This document shows positions 16,850 through 25,252 of a stretch of 34,041 nucleotides of DNA, in pieces. The DNA is taken from assembly GCA_045634445.1 (NCBI GenBank), contig JAZRAG010000057.1, positions 1-34,041 of the forward strand, written 5' to 3'. Positions within the stretch are counted from its first letter, which is position 1. Every line of letters begins with the position of its first letter. The stretch is from Spyradenecus sp045634445. GTDB lineage: Bacteria; Verrucomicrobiota; Kiritimatiellia; RFP12; DVOR01. Position numbers and translations under genes: made by a program. Under the pieces are notes generated by a model. It saw only the letters and a list, made by a program, of their open reading frames with translations. It did not search any database and was not told the origin of the DNA.

Positions 16850-16867
16850 GTGGAGTGTGAGCGTAGC

Positions 16868-17758
16868 ATGGATGATTTTAGTGCAATGTCTAGCCGACGC
16901 GGCAAGTCTTCAAAACGTGCGAAAGGACGCGCGAATGGCGGCATTTCTGTTATTTCTGCTTTTTTGTCTTTCTGTACGAATTGGATTTTACGCTTTCCGA
17001 TTTTGTTAAGCATTTTCGTGGTGGCGGTATTAACCTGGGTGGCTTTCAAAGGTTTTCGCGTGGCTTATTACGAAAAGAATGAGGTCTTCTTGGTGGCTCC
17101 AGAGGATATCATTGTGCGCGGGAATTCAACGATTAGCCAAGAATACATCTTGCAGTGTTTTCGTATTCATGAACCCAGAAATGCTTATGAGCTTTTGCAA
17201 TCGGACATTGTGGCGCGTTTGAGTCAGACGCTTCCCATTTTAAAGGATGCAAAGATGACGTATACCGCTGGCGGTAAGTTAGAGATTTGGGTGGAAGAAC
17301 GGATGCCGCTTGCGCGCATTGCGGGTAATATTCGTCCGCCATTGGTGGTAGATGAAGAGGGAAAGATTTTCATCTATTCGCGTCCTACAACAACGTATCC
17401 TGAGATTGGCGGTTTTGATTTGCCTGATGAGGAATTGCAACCAGGCAATTCCTTGCCAACGTCTTTGCATTGTATGTTACGCTTGCTTTCTGTGGCTGCA
17501 GATACGGCAGAATTTTTGCCGAGCGCAGTTAAGCGCGTCTCGCTTTTGGGGATTCATCCAGAAGATGGCTTGAAGGTAACACTCGTAGATGGTCGTAAGA
17601 TTGATCTCGCGTGGGATGATATGGCCACAGAGACTGAGATTTCGGAAGATATGGTGGACCGGTTACGTAAGGTCGCCTTGGTATTGCGTTCGCCCTCTGT
17701 TGAAGGAAAGACGCATTTCAATGCAATGGCGCCTGATCGTGTAACGGTTTCAGAATAG
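16868..17758 (+). CDS. ftsQ: FtsQ/DivIB-like division protein
   Basis: 296 residues. Short basic cytoplasmic tail (RRGKSSKRAKGRA), one membrane helix at about residues 38-58 (RFPILLSIFVVAVLTWVAF), then a POTRA-like domain starting at VAPEDIIVRGNSTISQEYIL. A second beta-rich domain follows, with ERMPLARI and VDEEGKIF as in FtsQ. It connects FtsA/FtsZ-side divisome components with the periplasmic synthases. Sequence is weakly conserved, as usual for FtsQ; the order ddl-ftsQ-ftsA supports it. A GTG at 16850, directly after the ddl stop, is in frame but has no SD. I chose the ATG at 16868, though its SD (GGAG) is about 13 bases away, so the start is not certain. Confidence 0.88.
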   Translation: MDDFSAMSSRRGKSSKRAKGRANGGISVISAFLSFCTNWILRFPILLSIFVVAVLTWVAFKGFRVAYYEKNEVFLVAPEDIIVRGNSTISQEYILQCFRIHEPRNAYELLQSDIVARLSQTLPILKDAKMTYTAGGKLEIWVEERMPLARIAGNIRPPLVVDEEGKIFIYSRPTTTYPEIGGFDLPDEELQPGNSLPTSLHCMLRLLSVAADTAEFLPSAVKRVSLLGIHPEDGLKVTLVDGRKIDLAWDDMATETEISEDMVDRLRKVALVLRSPSVEGKTHFNAMAPDRVTVSE

Positions 17759-17769
17759 GATTTAGAGCA

Positions 17770-18972
17770 ATGGCAAATCAAGTTTTAGGTGCACTTGATG
17801 TCGGTACGCAGACAACTACTTTGGCTGCGGGTGAGATCGAAGAAGGCAAGTTGCGCGTGCTTCATGTCGTTTCGGTACCGACTTATGGCGTGAAGAAGGG
17901 CGTGATTCGTAATATCGGCGATGTCTCAAAGTCGATTCGTAAAGCCTTTACGGAGATGAGTTCGCGTCATAATGTGGATATTTATGACGTTGTAACGGGG
18001 CTTTCCACGCAGGAGATTAAGACAAGCCTTCTTACTGGTAGCAAGTCGTTTGTCTCTTTGACCGTGATGAGCGAAGAAGATGCTTTACAGGCTCAAGAGT
18101 CGGCATACTCTGAAGAACAGCCCAATTCTCCCGATGTGCTGTTGCAACGTTTCAAGCAACGTTTTCGCGTAAATGAACAGTCTGTTGAAAATCCTATTGG
18201 GATGAAGGGTAACTTCCTTGAAGCTTCTGTGCTTGAAGTGACTGCGCCGCGAACGGCTGTGGAAGCTTTGCACTCTGCTATTCAACAAGCGGGAATGCGC
18301 CCTGTGGATACCATTTTTACAGGATGTGCGGACGCAACGGCTGTCTTGAATACACAAATGCGTGCTGATGGCGCTCTTGTAATCAACTTTGGTGCAGGTA
18401 CTTGCGATTATTTGGCAACGTCTAATCGCATTGTGGTGGCTGCTGGTACACTTGGTATTGGTGGTCAACACTTAACGAATGACTTGGCGCATGCATTCAA
18501 GGTAACTCAAGAAACGGCTGAACGAATGAAAACTGAGCGCGGTTCTGCTCAAATTCAGCCCGACTTGGCAAACGAACGCTATAACTTGCTTTCTACCTTT
18601 AGCGCAGATCGTAATGTCTCTGTACATGCCATTCAGACGGTGACAACTGAACGTGTCAATGAAACGCTTCATCTGCTCCGTAAGGTTTTACATCGCCAGG
18701 GCGTTTTGCCTTCTAATTTGCACGGTGGTGTGTGGTTGACCGGTGGTACAGCGGCTTTGCCGAATATTGTGGAACAGGCCAGTGCTATTTTAGAAGCGCC
18801 GTGTAAGATCGGCGTGCCATTAGATGTGCTTGATTTGCCCGAAGAAGTACGCAATGCCCCACATCGTTATGCAACCGTAATTGGTATGTTGATGTGGCGC
18901 ATTCGTGCATTGGCTAACGAAGAATATAAGCCTTCGTTCTTCTCGCGTATTCGTACATTCTTGAGAGGTTAA
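17770..18972 (+). CDS. ftsA: Cell division protein FtsA
   Basis: 400 residues. Actin-like ATPase that anchors FtsZ to the membrane. Visible are the phosphate-1 motif LGALDVGTQTTTLA, the 1C-type insertion region after GVKKGVIRNI, the phosphate-2 region VINFGAGTCDYLA, and the adenosine motif VWLTGGTAALPNI. The C-terminal amphipathic helix SFFSRIRTFLRG can serve as membrane-targeting sequence. Starts 11 bases after ftsQ with AGGA upstream, and is followed by ftsZ after 4 bases. The C-terminal FtsZ-binding role is also consistent with the conserved tail on the neighbouring FtsZ. Confidence 0.95.
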   Translation: MANQVLGALDVGTQTTTLAAGEIEEGKLRVLHVVSVPTYGVKKGVIRNIGDVSKSIRKAFTEMSSRHNVDIYDVVTGLSTQEIKTSLLTGSKSFVSLTVMSEEDALQAQESAYSEEQPNSPDVLLQRFKQRFRVNEQSVENPIGMKGNFLEASVLEVTAPRTAVEALHSAIQQAGMRPVDTIFTGCADATAVLNTQMRADGALVINFGAGTCDYLATSNRIVVAAGTLGIGGQHLTNDLAHAFKVTQETAERMKTERGSAQIQPDLANERYNLLSTFSADRNVSVHAIQTVTTERVNETLHLLRKVLHRQGVLPSNLHGGVWLTGGTAALPNIVEQASAILEAPCKIGVPLDVLDLPEEVRNAPHRYATVIGMLMWRIRALANEEYKPSFFSRIRTFLRG

Positions 18973-18976
18973 AGGC

Positions 18977-20137
18977 ATGAAAGCAGACGATTTACTCTTT
19001 ATTTCGTTAGGTGGTGCTGCGGCGAGCATTGCGCGTCGTATTGCCGAAAAGGTGAAGCGTACAACTGCACAACCTACGATGCGTTTTCTCGTTTTAGATA
19101 CTGACGATGAAGTCTTGCAGACCGTTACCCTCTCTCAGGCGGATGGTGTTTCAGCGACAGTTTTTGGTACGCAGCGTTTGAATGGTAAGGGTACAGGTGG
19201 TGATCATGTATTCGGAATGGGTGCTTTCCGTGATGACCATCAGAGCCTTATCCAACAGATTGGCACGCCACATTTAGTCGTGATCGTAACGTGTTGTGGT
19301 GGCGGTACTTCAGGTGCTTGTGAACCGCTTTTACGTTTGTTAAGCGAACGTGGTATCGCTAATGTTGTCTTTGCTACAGAGCCCTTGTCTTTTGAAGGTT
19401 CTGATCGTAAACAGCGCGCTTCTGTCGTTGTGCCAACGATTTTACAGCATGCGAATGCCGCTACGATTGTGCCATTGGATGAATTGTTATATGGAGCGCC
19501 TGAAGATTTAACGATGGCGCAGTCTTTTGATTATGTTGCAGATCGTTTGGCTGCTGGGGTAAGTCTTTTGTGGACGTTATTGGTGCAGCCAGGCTATTTG
19601 CAGTTTGATGTGGAGCACTTCCGTCAGTTTTTGGATCGCGAAGGTCGTGTGACGCTGCCCTTTACTTTCGCTGATGCGACCGCTACAGGCGACGATCGTG
19701 CAGAACAAATTGTCGCAGAACTCTCCACTTCGCAGCGCTTTAAACAGAAGGGACGCAATTATCTCTCAAATGCCCGTACGATTGTGGTAGGTGTATTGGC
19801 AGGTGATGACTTGCGCTTGAGTGAACTGGATGTGCTCATGAAGGGGCTCCGAGCTCACTTTGCAAAGCAGGCTAATGTCATTTTAGGCACAGTGAACTCT
19901 GCTGTGTATAACGGTCGTCTTGAAGTGGTGATGATGGCATTCCTTCAGGACGGAGCAGAGGCTCCTTCTGATGGTGACGAACTGCAACCTGTTCGTAAGC
20001 GTGCCAGTAAGGGTGGCCGTCAAAAAGCGCTTTCTGCTGTAAAGGATCGCTTTGATGATGTGGAACGCACCATTATTGATGGTATTAACTATGATGAGCC
20101 GACCTATTTGCGTCGTAATATTTGGTTGAAACGTTAA
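18977..20137 (+). CDS. ftsZ: Divergent FtsZ (tubulin-like division GTPase)
   Basis: 386 residues, expected size. Position after ftsA and several aligned segments identify it: LVLDTD (for AVNTD), FATEPLSFEG (for VTKPFNFEG), IVPLDELL, GDDRAEQ, and a C-terminal DEPTYLRR peptide (373-380) matching the FtsA/ZipA-binding tail. The nucleotide signature GGGTGTG reads GGGTSGA (108-114), and the N-terminal glycine-rich loop is shortened to SLGGAAAS. In the T7 synergy loop the usual NxDxxD reads QFDVEH (209-214), so the last Asp is His. That Asp is important for GTP hydrolysis in studied FtsZ proteins. Either activity is altered or compensated. Divergent FtsZ is known in Verrucomicrobia-related phyla. 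SD AAAGG lies close to the ATG. Confidence 0.93.
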   Translation: MKADDLLFISLGGAAASIARRIAEKVKRTTAQPTMRFLVLDTDDEVLQTVTLSQADGVSATVFGTQRLNGKGTGGDHVFGMGAFRDDHQSLIQQIGTPHLVVIVTCCGGGTSGACEPLLRLLSERGIANVVFATEPLSFEGSDRKQRASVVVPTILQHANAATIVPLDELLYGAPEDLTMAQSFDYVADRLAAGVSLLWTLLVQPGYLQFDVEHFRQFLDREGRVTLPFTFADATATGDDRAEQIVAELSTSQRFKQKGRNYLSNARTIVVGVLAGDDLRLSELDVLMKGLRAHFAKQANVILGTVNSAVYNGRLEVVMMAFLQDGAEAPSDGDELQPVRKRASKGGRQKALSAVKDRFDDVERTIIDGINYDEPTYLRRNIWLKR

Positions 20138-20415
20138 TGAAACGAGCATTCTTAGCAAGTTTTATCGCAATCATGCTTTTGGCGGGATGCCGCCAAGAGG
20201 ATTGGCGTGAACTTGCGTTTGAAATGCCACAAGGTGTGTCTTTCGCAACACTTCAAAGTGCATTACAGGCGCTTGATCGCGAAACGCCTCCAGAAGTGCG
20301 TTTAGAGCAGGGGATTGTCTTTGTGCGTTTTAACTCAATGCATCTTTCTGCGCGCAATCTTACTTATGTAAAGGATGAATTATTGCGTAACCAAGCGAAG
20401 GAGAAAGCACAATGA
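20137..20415 (+). CDS. Small lipoprotein of unknown function
   Basis: 92 residues from the ATG at 20137, which overlaps the ftsZ stop as TAATG. A start 5 codons upstream is in frame but lies inside ftsZ. Signal peptide MKRAFLASFIAIMLLAGC with a lipobox LLAGC places the lipidated Cys at 18. The mature part of about 75 residues has a beta-alpha-beta-beta-alpha-like pattern (LAFEMPQGVSFATLQSALQALD, then IVFVRFNSMHLS, then a helix). It could resemble a small ferredoxin-like or HMA-like fold, but no metal-binding CxxC is present. I do not recognise the family. It overlaps dtd by 4 bases (ATGA). Coupling to ftsZ suggests an envelope or division-related role, as inference only. Confidence 0.85.
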   Translation: MKRAFLASFIAIMLLAGCRQEDWRELAFEMPQGVSFATLQSALQALDRETPPEVRLEQGIVFVRFNSMHLSARNLTYVKDELLRNQAKEKAQ

Positions 20416-20855
20416 GATTTTTAGTTCAGCGTGTGACCGAGGCGTCTGTAACGGTTGACCACGAGGTGATTTCCTCATTTCAAGGTCCTGGATACCTTGT
20501 CCTTTGTGGTATTGCGCCAGATGATACACCCGCCAAGGCTGAAAAGCTCTGCGCAAAGTTGTTAAAGTTGCGTATCTTTGAAGACGAAAAAGGTGCGATG
20601 AATCGTTCGATTATGGACGTTAATGGCGCAGTGATTTTGGTTTCTCAGTTTACGCTTTACGCAGACACAGCTTCTGGAAATCGTCCAGGTTTTTCTACTG
20701 CAGCGCGTCCAGAAGTGGCTGAACCGTTGTATAATTTCTGCTGTGACACCTTACGCAAGACGTTAGGTGAACGTTTGGGAACGGGACGATTTGGCGCTGA
20801 AATGGCTGTGCGCCTTTTAAACGATGGCCCTTGTACCTTTTTATTGGAGGCATAA
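20412..20855 (+). CDS. dtd: D-aminoacyl-tRNA deacylase
   Basis: 147 residues, the standard length. DTD removes D-amino acids (and glycine from tRNA-Ala) from mischarged tRNAs. Signature SQFTL at 78-82 provides the active-site oxyanion region, and GNRPGF (89-94) corresponds to the cross-subunit Gly-cisPro loop. GRFGAEM and LNDGPCTFLLE close the protein as expected. Start ATG overlaps the preceding lipoprotein stop (ATGA), so translation is coupled. Housekeeping gene placed within the division operon. Confidence 0.95.
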   Translation: MRFLVQRVTEASVTVDHEVISSFQGPGYLVLCGIAPDDTPAKAEKLCAKLLKLRIFEDEKGAMNRSIMDVNGAVILVSQFTLYADTASGNRPGFSTAARPEVAEPLYNFCCDTLRKTLGERLGTGRFGAEMAVRLLNDGPCTFLLEA

Positions 20856-20863
20856 GCGAACGC

Positions 20864-21511
20864 ATGTTTACGGGTTTGATTCAATGCATTGGCACAATTC
20901 GTGCGGTTCAGCCGCGCGGAAGTGGTGCATTGTTGACGATTCATGCGCCGCGACTTGCTTCTGAGCGTGAACCGCTTCAATTAGGTGAAAGCATTGCAGT
21001 GAATGGTGCATGCCTAACGGTGGCGAAGATTGTGGATGCGGAAACCTTTACGGCAGATGTCTTAGAAGAGACCTTGCGCTGTACGATTTTCCGTCAGTTG
21101 GTCGCGGGAGACGCTGTAAATTTGGAGCGTGCGCTTCGCTTTGGGGATCGTTTGGCGGGGCATTTGGTAACGGGACATGTGGATGCAGTAGGGCGCTTGA
21201 TTGCATTGCGTGATGAGGGGGAAGATAAGGTGTATCGTTTTGGTTGCGGTGCAGATTTCGCTCGCAAAACGGTGCATAAGGGCTCTGTAGCGATTAATGG
21301 AACAAGTCTGACAGTGTGTGCAGTAGGGTCTGATTGGTTTGAAGTTGCGCTCATTCCGATAACGCGTCGTGAGACGATGTTAGGCGGGATTGACGTGGGC
21401 GCGCATGTGAATTTGGAGTCTGATATTCTTGGTGCATATGTACGTCGCGCGCTAGGATGTGATTCCACAACGTCGTTAAGACAAATCATCGCCGCGGGTT
21501 TCGCGGACTAG
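20864..21511 (+). CDS. ribE: Riboflavin synthase alpha chain
   Basis: 215 residues. Converts two 6,7-dimethyl-8-ribityllumazine molecules to riboflavin plus pyrimidine. The diagnostic N-terminus MFTGLI sets the start at 20864, although an open frame runs further upstream into dtd. The two lumazine-binding repeats are visible: the first with SIAVNGACLTV and FTADVLEETL, the second with HLVTGHVDAVG and VAINGTSLTV. GGAGG lies 13 bases before the ATG, rather far. No FMN riboswitch is apparent, and other rib genes are absent from the window, so riboflavin genes are dispersed here. Confidence 0.95.
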   Translation: MFTGLIQCIGTIRAVQPRGSGALLTIHAPRLASEREPLQLGESIAVNGACLTVAKIVDAETFTADVLEETLRCTIFRQLVAGDAVNLERALRFGDRLAGHLVTGHVDAVGRLIALRDEGEDKVYRFGCGADFARKTVHKGSVAINGTSLTVCAVGSDWFEVALIPITRRETMLGGIDVGAHVNLESDILGAYVRRALGCDSTTSLRQIIAAGFAD

Positions 21512-21525
21512 AAAGGAAGCTAAGT

Positions 21526-23127
21526 ATGGATATCGATACCGCTGAGAAATTGGCTGAACAAATTGATAGCAAGGAATTGAATCTCAAGCAACTCTTTGCC
21601 GAAGATCCTAATCGTGCAGCTAATATGACGGTGACTGCTGCAGGCTGGACCTTGGACTATTCGAAGAATTTAATCGATGCGCCCACGATGAAGCTCTTGA
21701 TTCAGTTGGCTGAAAAGTCTGGCTTGAAGAAAGAGATCGAAGATATGTTTAATGGTGTGCATATCAATAAGACTGAAGATCGCGCAGTGCTTCACACCGC
21801 ACTTCGTAGCTCAAAGACTTCTGGCCTTGTCGTGGATGGTCAGGATGTCTATGCTGATGTGCATGCAGTCTTGGACAAGATGGGCGAATTCGCAAAGTTG
21901 ATTCGCACTGGCAAGTGGCTCGGCGCTACGGGTAAGCGCATTAAGTATATCGTGAATATCGGTATCGGTGGTTCTGACCTCGGCCCTGCAATGGCTTACC
22001 AGGCTCTCGCTCCTTTTACGAAGCGTACGCTCAAGTGCTTCTATGTTTCGAACGTAGATGCTACGCATATGGCTGAAACGCTTCTTCAGGTGAAGGCTGA
22101 CCAGACGCTCTTTATCGTGGCCTCCAAGACCTTTACCACTCAGGAAACGATGACCAACGCAATGACCGCACGTGCATGGTTGGTTGAAAAGCTCGGTGAA
22201 GCCGCGGTGGCAAAGCACTTCGTTGCAGTAAGCACCAACGCTGCTAAGGTGGCTGAATTTGGCATTGATACGGCCAATATGTTTGGTTTCTGGGACTGGG
22301 TTGGCGGTCGTTATTCCTTGCCTTCCGCAATCGGCCTCTCCTTGATGATTGCCATCGGTCAGCAGAATTACAAGCGCCTTTTGGCGGGTTACGAAGCAAT
22401 GGACCGTCACTTCCGCACGGCTCCTTTCCGTCGCAACCTTCCTGTGCTCTTGGCATTGGTGGGTATTCTCTATGCCAATGGTTATGGCGCAGATAGCTAT
22501 GCGGTGTTGCCTTATGACCAGTATCTCGCACGTTTCCCTGCCTACCTCCAGCAGTTGGATATGGAAAGTAACGGTAAGAGCGTGGATCGTCAGGGTCAGG
22601 CAGTGGATTACACCACAGGTCCCATCGTGTGGGGTGAACCTGGCACGAATGGTCAGCACGCTTTCTATCAGTTGATTCACCAGGGTACGCGCTTGATCCC
22701 GGCTGACTTCATTGGCTTCTGCCGTAGCCACAATCCTTTCAGTGACCACCACGACAAGTTGATGGCAAACTTCTTCGCTCAGACCGAAGCGCTTGCGTTT
22801 GGTAAGACTGCAGAACAGTGCCGTGCTGAAGGCGTGCCGGAAGCATTGGTGCCCTTCAAGACCTTCGAAGGCAATCACCCGACCAACACGCTCTTGGCAG
22901 ATGAATTGACGCCGAAGACGCTCGGTGCTTTGATTGCGCTTTATGAACACAAGGTCTTCGTGCAGGGTATCATCTGGGATATCTACTCCTTCGATCAGTG
23001 GGGCGTTGAGCTCGGCAAGGTGCTCGCAGGTAAGATTCTTAAGGAACTCACCGACACCTCTGCGCCGCTCGCACATGATAGCTCGACGAATGCACTCATC
23101 GAGCGTTATCGCGCTGCTCGCGGTTAA
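21526..23127 (+). CDS. pgi: Glucose-6-phosphate isomerase
   Basis: 533 residues, near the usual 545. Interconverts glucose-6-phosphate and fructose-6-phosphate. Signatures: NIGIGGSDLGPAMAYQAL, SKTFTTQETMTNA, the PGI motif VGGRYSLPSAIGLSL, MESNGKSVDRQG, GEPGTNGQHAFYQLIHQG (catalytic Glu/His region), and VQGIIWDIYSFDQWGVELGK with the active-site Lys. AAGGAAG precedes the ATG. Codon choice is more restricted than in the neighbours, consistent with high expression. Last gene before the triple hairpin region. Confidence 0.97.
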   Translation: MDIDTAEKLAEQIDSKELNLKQLFAEDPNRAANMTVTAAGWTLDYSKNLIDAPTMKLLIQLAEKSGLKKEIEDMFNGVHINKTEDRAVLHTALRSSKTSGLVVDGQDVYADVHAVLDKMGEFAKLIRTGKWLGATGKRIKYIVNIGIGGSDLGPAMAYQALAPFTKRTLKCFYVSNVDATHMAETLLQVKADQTLFIVASKTFTTQETMTNAMTARAWLVEKLGEAAVAKHFVAVSTNAAKVAEFGIDTANMFGFWDWVGGRYSLPSAIGLSLMIAIGQQNYKRLLAGYEAMDRHFRTAPFRRNLPVLLALVGILYANGYGADSYAVLPYDQYLARFPAYLQQLDMESNGKSVDRQGQAVDYTTGPIVWGEPGTNGQHAFYQLIHQGTRLIPADFIGFCRSHNPFSDHHDKLMANFFAQTEALAFGKTAEQCRAEGVPEALVPFKTFEGNHPTNTLLADELTPKTLGALIALYEHKVFVQGIIWDIYSFDQWGVELGKVLAGKILKELTDTSAPLAHDSSTNALIERYRAARG

Positions 23128-23151
23128 TTTACAAGCTGTTTAAAAGCGGTG

Positions 23152-23200
23152 AAATAGCAGACGAGTTACTTTAATTTTGGGAAGCATTCGTCTGCTATTT
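23152..23200 (+). terminator. Hairpin 1 after pgi
   Basis: AAATAGCAGACGA (23152-23164) is perfectly complementary to 23188-23200, a 13-base stem with a 23-base loop, ending in a short T run. Probable terminator of the long ddl-pgi transcript. Confidence 0.65.
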
Positions 23201-23243
23201 TCAAAAAGGGTTGAATTGATCTTCAAAACAACCCTTTTTGAAA
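23199..23243. terminator. Hairpin 2, A/T-flanked, bidirectional terminator-like
   Basis: A 15-base stem (23199-23213 with 23229-23243) containing AAAAAGGGTTG/CAACCCTTTTT. The loop reads AATTG-N5-CAAAA. Both flanks are A/T runs, so it could terminate in either direction. Confidence 0.7.
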
Positions 23244-23286
23244 TTGAAAAAGGCTTCAATTGCTGGTCAAAACAAGCCTTTTTCAA
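23244..23286. terminator. Hairpin 3, near-repeat of hairpin 2
   Basis: TTGAAAAAGGCTT (23244-23256) pairs perfectly with 23274-23286. The loop again contains AATTG-N5-CAAAAC, exactly 44 bases after the same pattern in hairpin 2, so hairpins 2 and 3 are a tandem diverged repeat. Confidence 0.7.
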
Positions 23287-23336
23287 AAGTAGGCCTAATG
23301 TAGATTGTGAAACGAACCTTAGAAAGGGATTTTACA

Positions 23337-25166
23337 ATGTTGAAACCACTTCTTTCACTCGCGTTGATGCTTGCATTGCCTTTCGCAATGATGGCCTCTA
23401 CGTTGGATGATTTAATGCCGCGTCCAAAGTTAGTCACGCCTGCAAAGGCTGGCACATGGACATATGATGAAGCACAGATTAAGGAAGTGCGCCCCAATCC
23501 TGTGGTGATGAATCGTAGCAAAGAAGCCTACGGCTTAATCATCACGACGAAAGGTGTACAGTGGTATGGTAATAAGAACTATGCCATGGTGACGCTTCGT
23601 CAGTTAGCAGACTTAGGGCAGGGGACAATCCCTTGCGGTAAGATTGAAGACTGGCCATCCTTGCCGTACCGTGGTCTCTTACACGATACTGGCCGTAACT
23701 GGCAGCCTACGTCTCAGCTTTTGATGCAGTTGGAATGGTTGCGAAAGTATAAGTTCAACTGCTTCCAGTGGCACATTACCGACAATCATGGTTGGCGCTT
23801 GGAGTCGAAAAAGTACCCGGAACTCTCTCATCCGGACAATCTTGATCGTACGGATAACTTCTACACGCAAGAAGAATTCAAGGCCCTCATCGCTTATGCT
23901 AAGACACTTGGCATTACGGTGATTCCTGAATTGGACGTGCCAGGTCACTCCGAAACCATGCGTCGTGCCTTCGGTGTGCAGAAGATGGACGAACCCAAGA
24001 TGCGTCAAATCATTGCAGATCTCTTTGATGAATTGATGACCTTGTTGGATCCTGAAGTCACGCCCTTCATTCACATCGGCTCTGACGAAGTAAAGGCGCA
24101 CGAACGCGTCCCTGGCGAATGGCTCACCCAGTGGGTTAAGCAGATTGAAGCCAAGGGCTTTAAGGTAATCGCTTGGGGCCCGGGTCAGCACCCGCCGAAT
24201 TTGGATCGCCCTTTGATTCGTCAGTATTGGATGGGTCGCCAAGTTGGTCGTCCGACAAACGAGCCTTACTTTGACTCGCAGTCTTCCTACTACATTAACC
24301 ATGTAGACCCCTTGGAACTCCTTGCTGCAGCTTGCTATCAAAAGCCCTGCTTGACAGGTCCTGCAGAAAATCATTACGGTGCAATCTTTGCCGTTTGGCA
24401 CGACGATGCATTGGGTAAACCGTGGGACATTCTCACGATGAACCCTGTTTTCCCAGCAATGGTGCTCTATTCCGATAACTATTGGAATAATCGCGAAAAG
24501 GATGACATGCGCTATTATGGCAATTTGCCTGCGCCGAATGATCCTGCATTCGCCATCGCCGCTGATTTGGAACGTCGCACCTTGGCGCAAAAACCCCTCT
24601 TTAAGGGATTGCCTTTCGACTACTATCCGCAGACGCAGATGCGCTGGCGTATGGCAGAAACCGCTGAAACCAAGCCCTTCAATGAACTTCCTTGGGGCGA
24701 TCGTATCATTGCACAAGGCACCATCTATCCGCAGCACTTCTTCTTTGGCCAGACCAATCTCACCAATGGTAAGAGCGGTTGCGTATGGTTGGGCACCATC
24801 GTAAATAGCGATGCCGATAAGACGGTGGATCTCATTGCTGACTGCATGAACTACTCTCGTAGCGATGGCCGCGCACGTGATGCCGCACTCGTTCAGGGAA
24901 AGTGGAATGCCAAGGGCGCAGAAATCTACCTCAATGGCACACCCGTGCCGCCGCCGCAATGGGTTCAGCCTGGCCTTTCGGGTTGGGGTACGCGTGAACA
25001 ACCTCTCGTGGACGAGCCGTGGATGGTGCGCGAACCTTTGAAGGTGCAGCTCAAAAAGGGGCGCAACGAACTCTTAATCAAGCTCCCGCGTAAGGGTTGG
25101 AAATGGAGTGCCACATGCTTCTTCCCCAATCCTGAAGGTCTCACCTTTGAAGCCCCCGCGAAGTAA
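23337..25166 (+). CDS. Exported GH20 beta-N-acetylhexosaminidase
   Basis: 609 residues from the ATG at 23337 (AAAGGG about 8 bases upstream; an in-frame GTG at 23307 is less likely). Signal peptide MLKPLLSLALMLALPFAMMA, so it is secreted or periplasmic. A shortened GH20b-like N-terminal domain (EAYGLIITTKGVQWYG) is followed by the catalytic barrel. That has PYRGLLHDTGRNW, FQWHITDNHGW, VIPELDVPGHSE and HIGSDEV, with the catalytic pair at D250 and E251. GH20 enzymes remove terminal GlcNAc/GalNAc from glycans such as mucin, chitin oligomers or host N-glycans by substrate-assisted catalysis. The C-terminal 200 residues are beta-rich with no module I can name. Convergent with the HAD gene across a shared terminator. 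Confidence 0.93.
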   Translation: MLKPLLSLALMLALPFAMMASTLDDLMPRPKLVTPAKAGTWTYDEAQIKEVRPNPVVMNRSKEAYGLIITTKGVQWYGNKNYAMVTLRQLADLGQGTIPCGKIEDWPSLPYRGLLHDTGRNWQPTSQLLMQLEWLRKYKFNCFQWHITDNHGWRLESKKYPELSHPDNLDRTDNFYTQEEFKALIAYAKTLGITVIPELDVPGHSETMRRAFGVQKMDEPKMRQIIADLFDELMTLLDPEVTPFIHIGSDEVKAHERVPGEWLTQWVKQIEAKGFKVIAWGPGQHPPNLDRPLIRQYWMGRQVGRPTNEPYFDSQSSYYINHVDPLELLAAACYQKPCLTGPAENHYGAIFAVWHDDALGKPWDILTMNPVFPAMVLYSDNYWNNREKDDMRYYGNLPAPNDPAFAIAADLERRTLAQKPLFKGLPFDYYPQTQMRWRMAETAETKPFNELPWGDRIIAQGTIYPQHFFFGQTNLTNGKSGCVWLGTIVNSDADKTVDLIADCMNYSRSDGRARDAALVQGKWNAKGAEIYLNGTPVPPPQWVQPGLSGWGTREQPLVDEPWMVREPLKVQLKKGRNELLIKLPRKGWKWSATCFFPNPEGLTFEAPAK

Positions 25167-25181
25167 GTAGAACAAACTTAA

Positions 25182-25219
25182 ACAAAAAGGCAGCTTTCAA
25201 ACGAAGGCTGCCTTTTTGT
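25182..25219. terminator. Bidirectional terminator between convergent genes
   Basis: ACAAAAAGGCAGC (25182-25194) is the exact reverse complement of 25207-25219, with a 12-base loop and A/T runs on both sides. It serves the GH20 gene on the plus strand and the smc/HAD pair on the minus strand. Confidence 0.9.
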
Positions 25220-25252
25220 CATAAATACGGGGAAATACTTAAGCAAACGAAG

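Noticed and set aside
21811..23076. 421-codon minus-strand open frame opposite pgi
   Set aside because: Antisense to a well-conserved enzyme gene; long open frames opposite codon-biased genes are common, and the product resembles nothing.
23679..25001. 440-codon minus-strand open frame opposite the GH20 gene
   Set aside because: Antisense shadow of a gene with intact GH20 catalytic motifs.
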